Shown here: positions 52,230-61,014 of the stretch, one piece after another
Numbering within the stretch: the first letter of the stretch is position 1
Layout: every line of letters starts with the position of its first letter
Origin: Flavobacterium sp. LPB0248
GTDB lineage: Bacteria; Bacteroidota; Bacteroidia; Flavobacteriales; Flavobacteriaceae
Assembly: GCF_013388355.1 (NCBI RefSeq)
Contig: NZ_CP058246.1
Span: 620,001-684,000 of the forward strand
DNA length: 64,000 nt
Direction: 5' to 3'
Position numbers and translations under genes: made by a program
Notes under the pieces: generated by a model
What the model was told of the DNA's origin: nothing
The model's input: only the letters and a program-made list of their open reading frames with translations
The model's database searches: none

Positions 52230-54146
52230 TTATTTTACTTCAATAATCTTATTTTTTGTTCCAATTCCGTTTTCATTAAAAGGCTCTATTGTGAAATAAT
52301 ATTTTGTGCCTTTATCCAAACCTCTAAAATCGTATGTATTGTCACCATAAACCATAATACTATTGTACAATTTATCAGGATCAATTCCGTAATAAATATT
52401 GTAACCAATTGCATCTGTCTGTTTTTTCCATGAAATCATAGCATTTCTTGAATCTGCTTTGTTTCTGTCTACTTTAAAAGAAGTAACTGCTTTTGGTTTT
52501 GCTCCTAAACCATTTCCAAAAACTCTAAAATCAGAAATCGCAAACAAACCTGACGCATTGTGAATATTTTCCATTTTGATGTAACGCGCTTTAATCGATT
52601 TTGAAAGCTCTACATAATCATGTGGTGCATCTTTATCATTTTTAGATTTATCTACAACCAAAGTCCAATTTTGAGCATCATCAGACATGAATATTTTATA
52701 TTGATAATAAATATCCATTGCTTTATTAAACTGCGTCGCTTTATGGTCTGCGTAATTAATCTGCAAAGCATTAATTTCCATTTGTCTTCCTAAATCCATT
52801 TGAAGCCATTCGCCTGGATTACTTGTTTTTGCCGACCAATAGGTTTGAATGTTTTCATCTGTCAAATTTTCTGGTCCATAACAGAACTTCTCGTACACTT
52901 TTTTACCGCCATTATCCATTCTATGAGTTTCCACTTCCATACATTCCTCAGAAGAAGAAACAGTAACAGGCTTTTTATATGAAAGCAACATCCATCCAGA
53001 TGAAGCACCTTTTGTCTGGTCGCGCTCGCTTGTTGGCAATACAATTGGGAAATCTCCATAAGCGGTGATCGAATACATTACATCGTCTTTATCAAATCCT
53101 GCTGGAAACATATCAATACGACGCTCGAAACGATCTTTAATAGAAATTTTGCATGTTCCAGTATTCCAGTAATTTCCATAATTATCTGCAAAAGTATTTC
53201 CGTGTCCAGCTCCAATTACAAATCCGCCTGGTTTATAAGACATCGGATTGTGTTTCTGATACGTAAATGGTCCTAACGGATTATCTCCGACATGAACTCC
53301 ATTTGCATAACCTTTAAACTCGGTTGCAGGAGCTCCGTATTGCATATAATATTTTCCATTATGTTTCGTCATCCAAGCACCTTCAATAAAATTTCCCCAA
53401 GGTGCTGGTTCCATATCATTATTGGGTCCAAAACGTTCCCATCCATGAGCTGAAGGATCTAAAATGGCAACTTCTTTAATTTGCCCATAAGGTTTCTGAA
53501 TATCCTCTACTTCTGTCGCTTTATACAAAGTTGCATAATCAGCCTGATTTCCTTTTGGAAGCCATGTATTATAATCAACTTCTACTCCAACAAGTGGTAA
53601 TTTTCCGCTTGAACCGTAGTACATGTATACTTTTTTATCATCATCCTGAAAAATTGCAGGATCCCAAGTTGGAAGCATTGCTTTATCTACATGGCGTGTC
53701 CATCTTCCTGATTTTGGATCAGCTGTTTTCCAAATAGGATGGTCTCTTTTCCAAGTTGAACCAACATAAAATAATGTGTCATTTACAACCCATGCTGCAG
53801 GAGCGCATTGATCGTCATCGCCTGGCTGTCTTTGGAAGCTTCCGTAAACAAAATTCCAGTCAGACATGTCTTTACTCCAAAAGAAACCTGCCTGATTGGT
53901 AGCAAATAAATAATATTCGCCTTTATAAGTAATAATTACAGGATCGGCGCTTGAACGGCGTGATTCTGGAATTCCGTTGTGATTATGAGTCGTAAAATTG
54001 TACCCAATATTTATCGGATTACAATAGGTTGTTGCGGGTCTGCTAGGGTCAAACCATTCCGTTTTACCAGAATTTTGTGCCAAAAGAGTACTTCCGAAAA
54101 GCATCGAAAACAAAATTGGCGTAAGTTGTTTATATATCTTTTTCAT
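52230..54146 (-). CDS. GH43-family glycoside hydrolase with discoidin and fibronectin type III domains
   Basis: A 638-residue exported enzyme (signal peptide 1-23, ending LLAQ). The N-terminal five-bladed propeller of clan GH-F carries the GH43 catalytic pattern: D68 in RRSSADPVIITYKGEYYLFATN, an aspartate in TWDPAIFQDDDKKVYMYYG and the general acid glutamate in FIEGAWMTKHNGKYYMQYG. A discoidin (F5/8 type C) carbohydrate-binding domain (about 425-545; DENIQTYWSAKTSNPGEWLQMDLG) and a fibronectin type III domain (about 555-638) follow. GH43 enzymes act on arabinose- or xylose-containing glycans or galactans, so its substrate may differ from that of the upstream beta-glucan genes. It follows the glycerophosphodiesterase gene by 31 bases. 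Confidence 0.92.
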   Translation of the reverse strand: MKKIYKQLTPILFSMLFGSTLLAQNSGKTEWFDPSRPATTYCNPINIGYNFTTHNHNGIPESRRSSADPVIITYKGEYYLFATNQAGFFWSKDMSDWNFVYGSFQRQPGDDDQCAPAAWVVNDTLFYVGSTWKRDHPIWKTADPKSGRWTRHVDKAMLPTWDPAIFQDDDKKVYMYYGSSGKLPLVGVEVDYNTWLPKGNQADYATLYKATEVEDIQKPYGQIKEVAILDPSAHGWERFGPNNDMEPAPWGNFIEGAWMTKHNGKYYMQYGAPATEFKGYANGVHVGDNPLGPFTYQKHNPMSYKPGGFVIGAGHGNTFADNYGNYWNTGTCKISIKDRFERRIDMFPAGFDKDDVMYSITAYGDFPIVLPTSERDQTKGASSGWMLLSYKKPVTVSSSEECMEVETHRMDNGGKKVYEKFCYGPENLTDENIQTYWSAKTSNPGEWLQMDLGRQMEINALQINYADHKATQFNKAMDIYYQYKIFMSDDAQNWTLVVDKSKNDKDAPHDYVELSKSIKARYIKMENIHNASGLFAISDFRVFGNGLGAKPKAVTSFKVDRNKADSRNAMISWKKQTDAIGYNIYYGIDPDKLYNSIMVYGDNTYDFRGLDKGTKYYFTIEPFNENGIGTKNKIIEVK

Positions 54147-54177
54147 GGTTAGATTTCTTTAATAAAGTTTTAGAAGA

Positions 54178-54951
54178 TTAGTTTTTAACTTCCTTTCTTT
54201 CCTTTAAAAGTTCAGGTTCATTTGTGGTAATGTAATTGAATTTATGAGCTATAATCCAATCCATATCTTTTGCGTCATTAACAGTCCAAGCATTTAAGAT
54301 AATCTTATTGTCTTTAGCTTCCTGTATCCATTCTGGGTGTTTTTGGAAAACAGAATAATGATAGTCAACCCCATTAATTTTATCTGCTTTTACTTCTTTT
54401 GGCGATTTATTTCCTTCTAAATATTGAAGAGAGGTTTTAGAATCTATTTCTCTAATTTTCTTTAGAATATCATAATCAAAACTGATGTAGCAGGTATTTT
54501 TATCGGCTTTTAATTTTTTAATGGTTTCGACAGCTGCTACACCCGTTTTTTGTCCTCTTTCTTTACTAATTTCCGAAGGTTTGATTTCACATACCAAAAG
54601 TGTGTGTTTGTTATTTCTCATTCCTTCTAAAATATACTCATGAAGCGTTGGAAGCTTTTCTCCGTTAGAAAGTTTAAATTTTATCAAATCTGCATAATTC
54701 GTCTCTTCAATAAGCAGTTTGTTGTAATGCGCATCATGGTTGATTACAAGTGAATCGTCTGCTGTTCTCCAAACATCAAATTCTGAACCTGGCAATTTTA
54801 AATCGATTGCATGTCTTAAAGATGCAATAGAATTTTCAGGCAGATTGTTTTTTTTCCATGCACCGCGATGCGCTACAATGGCATTTTTTTGTGCATTACA
54901 AAATGAAAAAGCAATAAGGCATACTGCGCTAAATATTTTGATTTTGTTCAT
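54178..54951 (-). CDS. exported glycerophosphodiester phosphodiesterase family protein
   Basis: A 257-residue enzyme starting at ATG 54951 (signal peptide MNKIKIFSAVCLIAFSFCNAQ). The GDPD catalytic residues are all present: H28 and R29 in AHRGAWKK, E40 in LPENS, metal ligands E57 and D59 in GSEFDVWRT, H72 in INHDAHY and a later CEIKPS. GDPDs split glycerophosphodiesters to glycerol phosphate and an alcohol. Here it lies inside a polysaccharide utilization locus, so its substrate may be a phosphoglycerol-decorated glycan rather than a phospholipid head group; that is inference. A terminator separates it from GH3, and GH43 follows in the same transcript. Confidence 0.92.
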   Translation of the reverse strand: MNKIKIFSAVCLIAFSFCNAQKNAIVAHRGAWKKNNLPENSIASLRHAIDLKLPGSEFDVWRTADDSLVINHDAHYNKLLIEETNYADLIKFKLSNGEKLPTLHEYILEGMRNNKHTLLVCEIKPSEISKERGQKTGVAAVETIKKLKADKNTCYISFDYDILKKIREIDSKTSLQYLEGNKSPKEVKADKINGVDYHYSVFQKHPEWIQEAKDNKIILNAWTVNDAKDMDWIIAHKFNYITTNEPELLKERKEVKN

Positions 54952-54995
54952 AATAATCGTAGTTAAAAAATTACAAAAAAGGTTATTCATTTTAG

Positions 54996-55024
54996 AAAAA
55001 AAGCCCTCCAAACGAAGGGCTTTT
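54996..55024 (-). terminator. terminator after GH3
   Basis: AAAAGCCCT/AGGGCTTTT stem of nine bases with an eight-base loop and a T run on the minus strand, 20 bases past the GH3 stop. It separates the susC-GH3 genes from the GDPD-GH43 genes. Confidence 0.88.
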
Positions 55025-55043
55025 CACTAATCAAATAAACCAA

Positions 55044-57344
55044 CTATTTAGTTAACTCAAAACTAACTTTCTTATCGGCGTTTGAATTTCCTCCAACGAA
55101 AATATCAAACTGCCCAGGCTCTGCTACGAATTGTAAATCAGAGTTATAAAATTTTAAATCTTCAACAGTAATATCAAAACTTACTGTCTGTTTTTCACCT
55201 TTTTTAAGTGCTATTTTTTGGAAACCTTTCAATTCTCTAACTGGTCTCGTTACTGAACCAACTAAATCTCTAATGTATAATTGAACTGTTTCTTTTCCGT
55301 CAAAATTTCCAGTATTTGTTACATCAACAGTTACTTTCAATTTTCCGTTTGAATCCATCTTATCAGAAGAAATTTTCAAGTTTGAATAATCAAAATTGGT
55401 ATAGCTTAAACCAAATCCGAATGGGAATAATGGCTCGTTTCTTTCGTCAATATAATTTGATCTAAACTTCTCGAATTTTCCTTCTGTATTAGAAAGTGGT
55501 CTTCCTGTATTTTTGTGTGCATAGTAAATTGGTAACTGCCCAACGCTTCTTGGGAAAGTTGAAGTCAATTTTCCTGAAGGATTAACATCTCCAAATAAAA
55601 CATCAGCAATAGCGTAACCTGCTTCTGTACCTGCGAACCAAACATTTAAAATTGCTGGAACTGTTTTCTCTTCGTCAGTAATTACCAACGGACGTCCATC
55701 AAATAAAACTAAAACAACAGGTTTTCCTGTTTTCAATAAAGCGTTTAATAAATCTTTTTGCGCTTGTGGAATTTCTAAGTTTGTACGGCTGCTAGATTCT
55801 CCACTCATCTCTGCAGATTCTCCTAAAGCTGCCACAATTACATCAGATTGTTCAGCAACTTTTAAAGCTTCTGCTAATAATTCTTCTTTTGTACGAGCAT
55901 CACGATGTAACGTTTTACCGAACATTGTCGCATTAGTTTCAAAAGTTTCATCGTAATCTAAATTGCTTCCTTTTGCGTATAAAACTTTAGTTCCTGTTCC
56001 AGCTACTTCTTTGATACCTCTCAATAATGAAACAGCATTTTCCATTTTTGTAGCCACACTCCAAGTTCCTGGCATGTTTTCTTTAGCATCTGCCAGTGGT
56101 CCGATTAAACCAATTGTTCCAGATTTTTTAAGAGGCAACAACTGATTTTGGTTTTTTAATAAAACTAAAGATTGAGCTGCAATATCACGTGCTTCTTTTC
56201 TGCTATCTGTTGTAAAGATTTCAGTTTTTGCTCTCTTCTCGTCGCAATATTTATATGGATCTTGGAATAATCCTAAATCATATTTTGCCTCTAAAATAAG
56301 TTTTACAGCATTATCGATTGTTTCGATTTTTACTTTTCCTTCATCTAAAGATTTTTTCAAAGTTCCTAAGAAACCTTCTCCAACCATATCCATTTCAACT
56401 CCAGCGTTTAATGCTAAAGCAGAAACTTGCTGTAAATCGCCCATTCCGTGAGGAATCATTTCAGGAATTCCTGTAAAATCTGTTACTACAAATCCTTTGA
56501 AACCCCATTGTTTTCTTAAAACATCTGTCATTAACCATTTGTTTCCTGTTGCTGGAATTCCGTCAACTTCGTTGAAAGAAGCCATAACCGAACCTACACC
56601 TGCATCAACTGCAGCTTTGTAAGGAGGAAAATAGTCATTAAACATTCTGATGTGGCTCATATCAACTGTATTATAATCACGTCCTCCTTCTGGAGCACCG
56701 TATAATGCGAAGTGTTTAACACAAGCTAAGATTGAGTTATTTTTAGTAAGATCGTGCTGTTGGTAACCGTTAACCATTGCTTTTGCAATTTGGCTTCCTA
56801 AATATGGATCTTCTCCTGAACCTTCCGAAACTCTTCCCCATCTTGGGTCACGAGAAATGTCAACCATTGGAGAGAATGTCCAGTTGATACCGTCTGCACT
56901 TGCTTCTTTTGCAGCGATTTGAGCACTTCTTTCAATTAAGCCCATATCCCAAGTACAAGATAATCCTAACGGAATTGGGAATGTTGTTTCGTAACCGTGA
57001 ATAACGTCCATACCAAAAAGCAACGGAATTTTTAAACGGCTTTTTTCAACCGCAATTTTCTGTACTTCTTTAATTTTTTGAACTGATTTAATGTTGAACA
57101 AACCGCCCACTTTTCCTTCAGCAATATTTTTTGCCACATTTGAGCTGTTTGCCTGCCCAGTGGTAATATCACCAGATGTTGGCAAGTTTAACTGACCCAA
57201 TTTCTCGTCTAAAGTCATTTTTGACATTAATTCCGCCACAAATTCAGACTTTGGTTTAATTTTCACTGTATTTTTAGCTGGCTTTTTTTGAGCATAACCC
57301 AAAACAGCGCATCCTAAAAAAAGTAAGACTAATTTGTTTTTCAT
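55044..57344 (-). CDS. glycoside hydrolase family 3 beta-glucosidase (BglX-like)
   Basis: A 766-residue periplasmic enzyme with a signal peptide (MKNKLVLLFLGCAVLGYAQ). The catalytic nucleophile aspartate is in GFVVTDFTGI, with KHFALYGAPEGGRDYN upstream and the acid/base region GESAEMSGESSSR in the second domain. A C-terminal fibronectin type III-like domain (VTVDVTNTGNFDGKETVQLYIRD) completes the typical BglX architecture. It would release glucose from the oligosaccharides generated by the upstream glucanase. GH3 members encoded with GH144-type enzymes can be specific for beta-1,2-linked gluco-oligosaccharides. It is the last gene before a terminator. Confidence 0.95.
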   Translation of the reverse strand: MKNKLVLLFLGCAVLGYAQKKPAKNTVKIKPKSEFVAELMSKMTLDEKLGQLNLPTSGDITTGQANSSNVAKNIAEGKVGGLFNIKSVQKIKEVQKIAVEKSRLKIPLLFGMDVIHGYETTFPIPLGLSCTWDMGLIERSAQIAAKEASADGINWTFSPMVDISRDPRWGRVSEGSGEDPYLGSQIAKAMVNGYQQHDLTKNNSILACVKHFALYGAPEGGRDYNTVDMSHIRMFNDYFPPYKAAVDAGVGSVMASFNEVDGIPATGNKWLMTDVLRKQWGFKGFVVTDFTGIPEMIPHGMGDLQQVSALALNAGVEMDMVGEGFLGTLKKSLDEGKVKIETIDNAVKLILEAKYDLGLFQDPYKYCDEKRAKTEIFTTDSRKEARDIAAQSLVLLKNQNQLLPLKKSGTIGLIGPLADAKENMPGTWSVATKMENAVSLLRGIKEVAGTGTKVLYAKGSNLDYDETFETNATMFGKTLHRDARTKEELLAEALKVAEQSDVIVAALGESAEMSGESSSRTNLEIPQAQKDLLNALLKTGKPVVLVLFDGRPLVITDEEKTVPAILNVWFAGTEAGYAIADVLFGDVNPSGKLTSTFPRSVGQLPIYYAHKNTGRPLSNTEGKFEKFRSNYIDERNEPLFPFGFGLSYTNFDYSNLKISSDKMDSNGKLKVTVDVTNTGNFDGKETVQLYIRDLVGSVTRPVRELKGFQKIALKKGEKQTVSFDITVEDLKFYNSDLQFVAEPGQFDIFVGGNSNADKKVSFELTK

Positions 57345-57354
57345 TCTATTCTAT

Positions 57355-58068
57355 TTATTTGTTTGTATTCGTTTTTCTTTGCTGCAACATCCAGTCATAG
57401 ATTTCTTGATTATCGTATACTTTTGTCCAGCTGTCATGACCTGCATCATCAAAAATGGTCAGCTTCACATCTTTAGCATTACATTTTTTTAGTTCTTTGT
57501 AAATCGTGATTGCATAATTCACATTTACCACATCATCGAGTAATCCATGAAAAATCCTGGTTGGAATATTGGCTATTTCACATGCTTTTTCTAACTGAAT
57601 CAAATCTACAAAGCCAGCGACAGGTACATTTGCGGCAAATAAATCTGGATGTGCAAAAGCCAAATTCCAAGAAGCCCAACCTCCTGAGCTCAAACCAGTA
57701 ACATATATTCTTTCTGAATCAATTTTATTCTCTTTCTGAATTTTTAGAATCAGCTGATAAATTGATTCTATATCCCAGTTTTCAACTTCTTTACATTGTG
57801 GAGCTAGCACGTATGCATCTAATTGATGAGTCTTTAAATATTTTAAAGGTCCATTAATTTTTACTTTCTCCAAATCAGTTCCTTTTTCTCCATCTCCAGA
57901 AATAAAAACTATTAATGGCTTTTTCTCTTTTGCATTTGCCGGTTTATGCAAAACATAACCAAGTTCATACTTTGCCATTACAACTGTATTTATTTTGCCA
58001 GTTGTTTCGCTCTGGCTAAAGCCTAAAAGCGAAAACAAAAAAGATAAAAAAGCTATTTTGTATTTCAT
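57355..58068 (-). CDS. exported alpha/beta-hydrolase esterase
   Basis: A 237-residue enzyme with a signal peptide (MKYKIAFLSFLFSLLGFSQS). The nucleophile elbow is GLSSGGWASWNLAFAHPDLF, an aspartate is available in HGLLDDVVNVNYA, and the C-terminal histidine is in DDAGHDSWTKVYDN. The fold resembles the dienelactone hydrolase/PHB depolymerase-type esterases often found in polysaccharide utilization loci. It may remove acyl groups (acetyl or succinyl) from the glycan before GH3 acts; the substrate is inferred from position between GH144 and GH3 (gaps of 10 and 5 bases). Confidence 0.87.
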   Translation of the reverse strand: MKYKIAFLSFLFSLLGFSQSETTGKINTVVMAKYELGYVLHKPANAKEKKPLIVFISGDGEKGTDLEKVKINGPLKYLKTHQLDAYVLAPQCKEVENWDIESIYQLILKIQKENKIDSERIYVTGLSSGGWASWNLAFAHPDLFAANVPVAGFVDLIQLEKACEIANIPTRIFHGLLDDVVNVNYAITIYKELKKCNAKDVKLTIFDDAGHDSWTKVYDNQEIYDWMLQQRKTNTNK

Positions 58069-58073
58069 GTCAA

Positions 58074-59453
58074 TTATTGAATCCCGTATTTTCCAGATTT
58101 AAATCCAAGTTTTGTTAAACCTTGTTTTACTTCAGGTGCGTTCATAAACAATTTCCATAATAAGCCTGTTCTATAATTTTCAATCATTACAACTTCAGGA
58201 CCTTGATCTATTGCTAAATAACGTTTTGCTACCCATTTATTCCCTAAACTTAAAGCATCGTAAAAACCGGCATCTCCCCAAGTTTCGTCTTTATGATTTT
58301 CGTATAAATTTCTGATCACAGCCATCGATTCTTTTGGCGTGTAAACAATTGAGCTGATTGCAGCTGTTGGAGAAATCACACCTTGATCGTTGCTTGGCAT
58401 GTGTGCATTGTATCCGATCGATCCATCAGGGTTTCTTGAATAAGAAGCTGTTAGCCCCCAATATTCAGGACCATAACCTGCATTTTTATTTGGATTTTGA
58501 ACACAATACTCATAATTGATTTTAGTCTGATTTACATTTAAATCCCAATAATTAGCATATTTATCTGTTAACTGGTTTGGATCTAAACCTACATAAGAAT
58601 AATGAGCCCAAAATAATGGACCACCAAATTCTTCTGCACCGTTGTGCTTTAAAATAAGTGGGATATTGTATTTTGTTTTTGAAGAAACTATGCCACCGCT
58701 TCTCGCCCATCCTTCGTGATATGCTTTCGCATCGATTGTATGTGTTGGCGAAGACGCTGCCATTACGTAAGTAATAAGGCATTCGTTATATCCTTGTAGT
58801 GGAAAATTCATCTCCCAAGCATAGCTAGGAGACCAGTGCCAATATAAGACATTTTTCTGATTTGTGTACCATTGCCAATCAACGCCTTTCCAAAGTGCAT
58901 CATATTTTTGCGCTACGGCTTTTTCTTTTTCAGAACCATCTTTAAGATACTCACGAACCGTAATCATTCCTGCAACCAAAAATGAGGTTTCAACTAAATC
59001 ACCACCATTATCCTTGGTTCCAAAAGGCTTTACTTTTCCTGTATTTCCGTCAATCCAATGTGACCATGCTCCGTGAAAACGATCTGCTTTGCCTAAAAAA
59101 TCTGCAATTTTGTTAAGTCTTTCTACTCCTTGTTCTTTAGTGATATATCCTTGTGACATTCCTGAAACAAGCGCCATTAATCCAAAACCTGAACCACCTG
59201 TTGTAACGATATTTGAGTCATTTTCAGGATAAACTCCGTCCGGATGATAACGCTCTCTGGCTAATCCAGAATTTGGTTCTGCATAATCCCAGAAGTATTT
59301 AAAAGTTTGTTTTTGAACAGCATCTAAAAGTTGCTCATCTGTTAATGCAGTAACGCCAGAAGTATTTTCCTGTACATTTTCTTTTGACTTATCTTCTTTT
59401 GATCCACAACTAAAAAAAGCAAAAGCTAAAAATAAAACTGAAATTCTAACCAT
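58074..59453 (-). CDS. GH144-like glucanase (PF10091 glucoamylase-type domain) lipoprotein
   Basis: A 459-residue surface or periplasmic lipoprotein (AFAFFSCGSKED; Cys16). The PF10091 domain fills the rest: FKYFWDYAEPNSGLARERY, TTGGSGFGLMAL, HGAWSHWIDGNTGK, ETSFLVAGM, WHWSPSYAWEMNFPLQGYNECLITYVMAAS, YWGLTASYSRNPDGSIGY and the C-terminal DQGPEVVMIENYRTGLLWKLFM. Characterised members in Bacteroidota are endo-beta-1,2-glucanases of family GH144; older annotations call them glucoamylases. The next genes are an esterase and GH3, and SusD is upstream. A hairpin lies between it and susD. Confidence 0.9.
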   Translation of the reverse strand: MVRISVLFLAFAFFSCGSKEDKSKENVQENTSGVTALTDEQLLDAVQKQTFKYFWDYAEPNSGLARERYHPDGVYPENDSNIVTTGGSGFGLMALVSGMSQGYITKEQGVERLNKIADFLGKADRFHGAWSHWIDGNTGKVKPFGTKDNGGDLVETSFLVAGMITVREYLKDGSEKEKAVAQKYDALWKGVDWQWYTNQKNVLYWHWSPSYAWEMNFPLQGYNECLITYVMAASSPTHTIDAKAYHEGWARSGGIVSSKTKYNIPLILKHNGAEEFGGPLFWAHYSYVGLDPNQLTDKYANYWDLNVNQTKINYEYCVQNPNKNAGYGPEYWGLTASYSRNPDGSIGYNAHMPSNDQGVISPTAAISSIVYTPKESMAVIRNLYENHKDETWGDAGFYDALSLGNKWVAKRYLAIDQGPEVVMIENYRTGLLWKLFMNAPEVKQGLTKLGFKSGKYGIQ

Positions 59454-59480
59454 TATAAAAATTTAAGATTTTTGATAAAT

Positions 59481-59515
59481 AATCACTTCCCTCAGGAAAT
59501 CTGAAGGAAGTGATT
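59481..59515 (-). terminator. hairpin between susD and the GH144-like gene
   Basis: AATCACTTCC and GGAAGTGATT form a 10-base stem with a 15-base loop that can fold further. The following minus-strand sequence is only weakly T-rich, so it may be an attenuator or an mRNA-stabilising structure that lowers expression of enzymes relative to SusCD. Confidence 0.6.
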
Positions 59516-59528
59516 TTTAAGATTTTGA

Positions 59529-61010
59529 TTAATAACCAGGATTCTGTGAAGAATATCCCACAGATTGCTGAATAAAACTTGATGGTATTGGCCATAACTC
59601 GTGTTTTCCAACAATAAAAGTTTTTCCATTAGGAAATTGTGCACTCTTATCTGCTGCCATTGCTGCTTCAGCTTGTCCAGTTCTAACAAGATCAAACCAT
59701 CTATCATGCTCGAAAGCCATCTCAACTCTTCTTTCTTTCCAAATAGCAATTTTAACATCAGCTTGAGATACTGCTGGAGTGTCGCCAAGATTAGCTCTAT
59801 GTCTCACTTGATTTAATAATGGAATAGCAGCACCTGTCTGACCTAATTCATTTAACGCTTCCGCTTTCATTAACAATACCTCTGCATAACGTAAATATCT
59901 AAGGTTTGTATCCGTGAATTCTAGATTGTAAAAAGCAGAAGAATATGCTTTATAATTGTACATAGGATTACTTACAGTTGAAGCAACTACTCTACCATCA
60001 TACAAAGTCGAACCTCTAAAAATAATAGTAGCTGCACGTCTAACATCTCCAGGTTCGTAAACATCTGCTAAACCTTGTGTTGGTGTATTGAAACCCCAAC
60101 CCCATCCACCAGCACCACGAGGTGCTTGTGAAACGGTATAATTTCCAATACCAAACCCTGGAGCAGTAGGTGAACCAATACCATTAATTTCGAAAATTGA
60201 TTCAGAACCAAATTCTCCTTCTTTTTTATATTGTAAAGAATAATCAGAAACTAAAGAATAACCTGTTACTTTATCACAGTTATCAATTACAGCTTGCCAT
60301 TTTTTCTGATATAAACTTACTTTTGCTAATAATGCATAGGCAGAACCTTGAGAAACTCTCGCTACATCTGAACCTGAATAAGCTGATTTTAAAGGAAGAG
60401 CCTCTATAGCATCTTTTAAATCTTTTTCTATAAAAGCATAAACATCTGCAACTGGTTTACGAGTTAATTGCATTTCTTTATCTGCTTGAGAAATTGGAAC
60501 TGGAGATAAATGATCTACAATAGGCACTGCTCCATAACCTTTTACCAATGTAAAGTACATGAACGCTCTTAAAAACTTAGCCTCACCAGCAAGTCTTGTT
60601 TTTAAAGATGGTGTAACCTGATCTAATTTAGGCAACATTTCTAATGCCTGATTAGCTCTGTTAATACCTGCATAATTATAATCCCAAATACTTTGAAATG
60701 ACGGTGTTGAAGCATTAAAAGTTAAAGCATCCAAAACATCCTTATCTGTACCTGTATCTCCTGGATCAGAACCTTTGTCTGCATCGTCGGTCATAATACT
60801 GGTTACTCCGTTCCATGCAAAAGAAGACATATCCCAAGATAAGAATGTATTATAAACTGCATCTACCATTGACGTAGCTCCAGCATCGCTATTAACTTGC
60901 GCAGGCTCTCCAGGTACATTTTTTGTTTGATCTATATCTAGAAAATCATTCGTACATCCAGACATACATAATGCTGAAAGCACAAAAAATGATATATATA
61001 ACTTTTTCAT
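59529..61010 (-). CDS. RagB/SusD family nutrient-uptake lipoprotein
   Basis: A 493-residue surface lipoprotein (LSALCMSGCTNDFLDIDQT; Cys19) of the SusD family, which captures oligosaccharides and lies as a lid on SusC. The TPR-rich fold is visible in NRANQALEMLPKLD, LAGEAKFLRAFMYFTLVKGYGAVPIV, YAFIEKDLKDAIEALPL and the C-terminal YLRYAEVLLMKAEALNELGQ ... RVEMAFEHDRWFDLVRTG ... HELWPIP. It directly follows susC by four bases. Confidence 0.97.
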   Translation of the reverse strand: MKKLYISFFVLSALCMSGCTNDFLDIDQTKNVPGEPAQVNSDAGATSMVDAVYNTFLSWDMSSFAWNGVTSIMTDDADKGSDPGDTGTDKDVLDALTFNASTPSFQSIWDYNYAGINRANQALEMLPKLDQVTPSLKTRLAGEAKFLRAFMYFTLVKGYGAVPIVDHLSPVPISQADKEMQLTRKPVADVYAFIEKDLKDAIEALPLKSAYSGSDVARVSQGSAYALLAKVSLYQKKWQAVIDNCDKVTGYSLVSDYSLQYKKEGEFGSESIFEINGIGSPTAPGFGIGNYTVSQAPRGAGGWGWGFNTPTQGLADVYEPGDVRRAATIIFRGSTLYDGRVVASTVSNPMYNYKAYSSAFYNLEFTDTNLRYLRYAEVLLMKAEALNELGQTGAAIPLLNQVRHRANLGDTPAVSQADVKIAIWKERRVEMAFEHDRWFDLVRTGQAEAAMAADKSAQFPNGKTFIVGKHELWPIPSSFIQQSVGYSSQNPGY

Positions 61011-61014
61011 AATA

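Noticed and set aside
58074..59453. Glucoamylase (starch-degrading) function for the PF10091 protein
   Set aside because: The domain name is historical; characterised relatives in Bacteroidota act on beta-1,2-glucan, and no alpha-glucan genes are nearby.
59492..59788. Minus-strand 98-codon open frame overlapping susD
   Set aside because: It is an alternative frame of the susD 3' region without independent support.
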